Positions 6,742 through 8,632 of a stretch of 8,632 nucleotides of DNA are shown here, piece by piece (the first letter of the stretch is position 1; each line of letters starts with the position of its first letter). A program made the translations under genes and the position numbers. The notes under the pieces were generated by a model, which saw only the letters and a program-made list of their open reading frames with translations, was not told where the DNA came from and made no database searches. Source of the DNA: JBFLYO01 sp040756745 (GTDB taxonomy: Bacteria; Bacteroidota; Ignavibacteria; UBA10030; UBA6906); contig JBFLYO010000058.1 in assembly GCA_040756745.1 (NCBI GenBank), positions 1 to 8,632 on the forward strand, read 5' to 3'.

Positions 6742-7592
6742 GACGAGCGCTGCTCGTTCTTCTTGCAGTGCCGCTGCTCGCCCGGGCGCAGGAACCCCCT
6801 CTGCAAATCCCTCCGAACACCATGCCTTCCCCGGATCCGGGGAGCGGACGCAAGATTGCCTCCACGGCCATGGTGGGTGCGATCTTTGCCGCCAATCTGG
6901 TTGATGCGTACTTCACATGGTGGAAGGACGCGCAGAAGCCCTTCTCGTTCTTCTCCGAAGATTGGCTCAACGGCCCGCATCTCGGCATCGACAAGCCGGG
7001 ACATTTCTACGGGGCGTACAGCATTTTCAAGATCACCCGCACGATCCTGCTCTGGGGCGGGCACGACCGGTCGACGGCCTTCTGGTGGGCAACGGGACTT
7101 TCACTGTTCAACGGGCTGGAGGTCGAGATAGGAGACGGGTTCAGCCCCTACGGGTTCGACGTGGAGGACCTCCTGTTCGATTTTGCGGGGGTGGGGTACG
7201 CCATGCTGCAGTCGGAGATCCCGTATCTGGAGAATTTCAATTTCAAGTTCAGTTACTGGTCGGAGAAGGGGGTGAAGACGCCCGCAGCGTTTGTTGAAGA
7301 TTACGACGCGCTGACGATCTGGCTCTCGTTCAATATGCACAACCTTCTGCCCGAACCGGTTGCCGGAGTCTGGCCGAAGTGGCTCAACCTTGCGGTCGGG
7401 TACGGCGTCGATGACAGAGTGACCAGAAGGGAATTCCTGATCGGACTCGATTTGAATTTCGAAGGGTTCGAGACGGAGAGTCAGGACGTTCTCCTGCTCG
7501 AACGGATCGGGAACGTCTGGCATGCCCCGGCGCCGGCGGTGAAGTTCACGACGGGAAGGGGGCCGAGGTGGTATTTGGCGCAGACCAGGTAG
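6738..7592 (+). CDS. Exported DUF2279-family (YfiM-like) protein of unknown function
   Basis: The 284-residue product begins with a basic residue pair, a leucine-rich core and an Ala-Arg-Ala/Gln cleavage site near residue 17, a standard signal peptide. The mature part has the DUF2279 pattern: a hydrophobic segment (about 40-60) followed by WWKDAQKPFSFFSEDW (61-76), DKPGHFYGAYSIFK (85-98), LFNGLEVEIGDGFSPYGFDVEDLLFDFAGVGYAMLQ (123-158), then WPKWLNLAVGYGVDD (212-226). The His in DKxGHF and the acidic residues near 128-144 are the conserved features and could bind metal or form an active site; this is inference. The C-terminal third has alternating hydrophobic character (REFLIGLDLNFEGF). Function is unknown; an outer-membrane or periplasmic place is likely. 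The GTG start overlaps the uxs stop, so the two are probably co-translated. A signal peptide starting at the GTG supports that start over any later ATG. Confidence 0.82.
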   Translation: MRRALLVLLAVPLLARAQEPPLQIPPNTMPSPDPGSGRKIASTAMVGAIFAANLVDAYFTWWKDAQKPFSFFSEDWLNGPHLGIDKPGHFYGAYSIFKITRTILLWGGHDRSTAFWWATGLSLFNGLEVEIGDGFSPYGFDVEDLLFDFAGVGYAMLQSEIPYLENFNFKFSYWSEKGVKTPAAFVEDYDALTIWLSFNMHNLLPEPVAGVWPKWLNLAVGYGVDDRVTRREFLIGLDLNFEGFETESQDVLLLERIGNVWHAPAPAVKFTTGRGPRWYLAQTR

Positions 7593-7593
7593 A

Positions 7594-7628
7594 GCGAAGA
7601 GTAGGGGGTAGGGAAGTAGGGAGTATGG
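7594..7628 (+). repeat. GTAGGGA heptamer array after the DUF2279 gene
   Basis: The units are GCGAAGA 7594, GTAGGGG 7601, GTAGGGA 7608, a one-base slip, GTAGGGA 7616 and GTATGG 7623. The array starts one base after the stop codon, which is the closest placement of the four arrays. Its lead-in GAGCGAAGAGTAGGG resembles those at 3734 and 5652. Its GGAGTATGG end also occurs on the minus strand at the right border of the S23 gene. Confidence 0.82.
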
Positions 7629-7629
7629 T

Positions 7630-7680
7630 TACCCTCTCCCCCATTCCCCCTCTCCCGGAACGGGAGAGGGGGTGAGGGTA
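7630..7680. repeat. Palindromic CCCTCTCCC/GGGAGAGGG intergenic repeat, possibly a bidirectional terminator
   Basis: A perfect 12-base stem joins 7646-7657 to 7661-7672 with a three-base loop, and a second stem pairs TACCCTC (7630-7636) with GAGGGTA (7674-7680) across an asymmetric bulge. It belongs by appearance to the palindromic intergenic repeats found in many bacteria, whose false translations read like 'LTPSPSPGEGE'. Here the minus strand gives STLTPSPVPGEGE. It lies between two convergent genes and directly follows the heptamer array. No T-tract follows on either strand, so termination would rest on the hairpin alone. Confidence 0.8.
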
Positions 7681-7686
7681 GACTTC

Positions 7687-8517
7687 TCACGGCAACTCCA
7701 GCGCCGCTCCAGCCCCGGCGTACGTAACTCGCCGATCAAATAGCGCCCCAAACACCTCCAGCCCGTTGTAGTAGTTGAGGGAAAAACGCACACCGGCTCC
7801 CCGCGCCTGCCCGAATCGTACGCCTGCTTCCACATTATTACTTCCCGTGATCGCCGGTATCCCGAGCACTGAGAAATTGTATGCAAGATACCAGGAGAGA
7901 GCCGAACGGCTGGTGATCTCGACTCCGTGCAGCGTGCTCAACGGCCGTATGGCCTTCGGCCGGACCCAGACTGCGTACGAGATGCCCGTGTACAATCGCG
8001 CACCCAACGAGGTTCCCTGCCACGAATACGCAACCGCGACCTCTCCATAGTTCCGCGTGTAGTTGAAGGGCTCGCGGCCGCCGGACCACGACTTCGATCC
8101 AAGGTCGTAGCTCCCGTCCACGAGATGAGCGCTGAGATGGACGGCACGGAACCGGGCGCTCCACGGCGAATCGTTGGTGTACGTGACATGCATCCCGAAG
8201 AGCCCGTCGGCTGCCGCGATTTTAAAGAGCACCCCCTGGATCGTGCTTGAGAGGGCGTAGGCGCACATCTCCGCTCCCCACCGCATCGTGTCCTGACCTG
8301 AAGTATACTGGAGGACATCCATCCCTGCACCAATGGAGATCCTCAGCCGCGAGCTGCCGAGCTCCTGCTGCAATGCCATGCGCGGTTCTTCATGGTGCGC
8401 GATGAATGGAAGAAACGCTGAGCGGTCGGGAAAGAATGTGACGGCAGTGGAATCACTCTGTGCGAGAGCGGCGTTCGCGAAGTGGCTCAGGAGGAGAAGA
8501 AGTGCAGCGGATCGCAT
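7687..8517 (-). CDS. Exported DUF1207-family protein, probable outer-membrane beta-barrel
   Basis: The start at 8517 gives 276 residues headed by a clear signal peptide (MRSAALLLLLSHFANAALA, cut before Gln20). The longer open frame to 8622 would add 35 unlikely residues in front of it. The mature protein matches the DUF1207 layout: FFPDRSAFLPFIAHHEEPRM (28-47), SIGAGMDVLQY (61-71), DTMRWGAEMCAYALSS (76-91), the W-S-A-R-F-R-x-x-H-L-S-A-H-L-V-D-G run (119-135), REPFNYTRNYGEVAVAYSW (148-166), RLYTGISYAVWVRPKAIRPLSTLHGVE (174-200) and the YYNGLEVFGALFDRRVTYAGAG end (249-270). Many short amphipathic strands and an Ala-Leu-Glu-Leu-Pro C terminus fit a beta-barrel. Family function is unknown. It faces the DUF2279 gene, so it is a separate transcription unit. 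No Shine-Dalgarno or convincing promoter was found on its side. Confidence 0.78.
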   Translation of the reverse strand: MRSAALLLLLSHFANAALAQSDSTAVTFFPDRSAFLPFIAHHEEPRMALQQELGSSRLRISIGAGMDVLQYTSGQDTMRWGAEMCAYALSSTIQGVLFKIAAADGLFGMHVTYTNDSPWSARFRAVHLSAHLVDGSYDLGSKSWSGGREPFNYTRNYGEVAVAYSWQGTSLGARLYTGISYAVWVRPKAIRPLSTLHGVEITSRSALSWYLAYNFSVLGIPAITGSNNVEAGVRFGQARGAGVRFSLNYYNGLEVFGALFDRRVTYAGAGAALELP

Positions 8518-8559
8518 GAGCGGCAAAATAGGCAAACGTGTGCTGAAATGAAACCCGCG

Positions 8560-8588
8560 TTGAACTTTGGGGCCGGCTTGAGTATATT
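8560..8588 (+). promoter_or_regulatory. Candidate sigma-70-type promoter for the gene entering at 8597
   Basis: TTGAAC (8560-8565) and TATATT (8583-8588) are 17 bases apart, four and five of six consensus matches. The pattern closely resembles the ugd promoter. The expected transcript start near 8595 is two bases from the ATG at 8597, so the message would be almost leaderless if that start is right. The region lies upstream of the minus-strand DUF1207 gene, so it is a divergent control region. Confidence 0.45.
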
Positions 8589-8596
8589 CCCAATCA

Positions 8597-8632
8597 ATGA
8601 GCCCCGCACCGTCGCGCCCCACTCTTGCCGTC
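8597..8632 (+). CDS. N terminus of a probable further gene, 3' partial
   Basis: Twelve open codons (MSPAPSRPTLAV) run from an ATG to the right edge just downstream of a good promoter-like sequence. The peptide resembles the short polar lead of cytosolic enzymes that begin a Rossmann-type strand at 'TLAV', for example glycosyltransferases, but twelve residues cannot identify a family. It would be divergent from the DUF1207 gene. Confidence 0.35.
   Translation, partial: MSPAPSRPTLAV

Noticed and set aside
8518..8622. An N-terminal extension of 35 codons to the DUF1207 gene
   Set aside because: The signal peptide begins exactly at the internal ATG at 8517; the extension has no family resemblance and would bury the signal.

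Overview
The window most likely comes from a GC-rich member of the Bacteroidota/Chlorobiota side of the FCB superphylum, with Ignavibacteria-like lineages as the best guess. The main evidence is the C-terminal type IX secretion sorting domain of the first gene, with its 'NYPNPFNP' signature, plus a free-standing S23-type four-helix-bundle gene and the near absence of Shine-Dalgarno sequences. This lineage call is an inference from protein style, not from a marker gene.

Layout: (1) 2-2149, the 3' part of a large secreted or cell-surface protein built of cadherin/putative-Ig-like repeats and ending in a T9SS sorting domain; its 5' end is outside the window. (2) 2294-3718, a membrane polyprenyl-phosphate sugar phosphotransferase that starts exopolysaccharide or O-antigen repeat units. 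(3) 3794-4165, a small S23-family four-helix-bundle gene enclosed by oppositely oriented G-rich heptamer repeats. (4) 4340-5650, UDP-glucose 6-dehydrogenase. (5) 5800-6741, UDP-glucuronate decarboxylase (UDP-xylose synthase). (6) 6738-7592, an exported DUF2279-family protein whose start codon overlaps the previous stop. (7) 7687-8517 on the minus strand, an exported DUF1207-family outer-membrane-type protein. (8) From 8597, the first 12 codons of a probable further plus-strand gene. No gene-free stretch exceeds 175 bases.

Together, genes 2, 4 and 5 make a coherent piece of an envelope polysaccharide locus. The dehydrogenase and decarboxylase act in sequence (UDP-glucose to UDP-glucuronate to UDP-xylose), and the phosphotransferase loads the first sugar onto the lipid carrier. 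Genes 6 and 7 look like envelope proteins; the start/stop overlap of gene 6 with the decarboxylase suggests co-translation.

The most unusual content is between the genes. A degenerate heptamer repeat, consensus GTAGGGA, occurs at four intergenic sites. Three copies lie just after a stop codon and share a lead-in, and an inverted pair brackets the S23 gene. A second heptamer repeat (GATATCN, with GAATTCN at both ends) forms a 43-bp near-perfect palindrome upstream of the decarboxylase. A third element, a CCCTCTCCC/GGGAGAGGG hairpin, lies between the convergent genes. The best candidate for an under-described system is the S23 gene with its heptamer borders, possibly a small mobile cassette.
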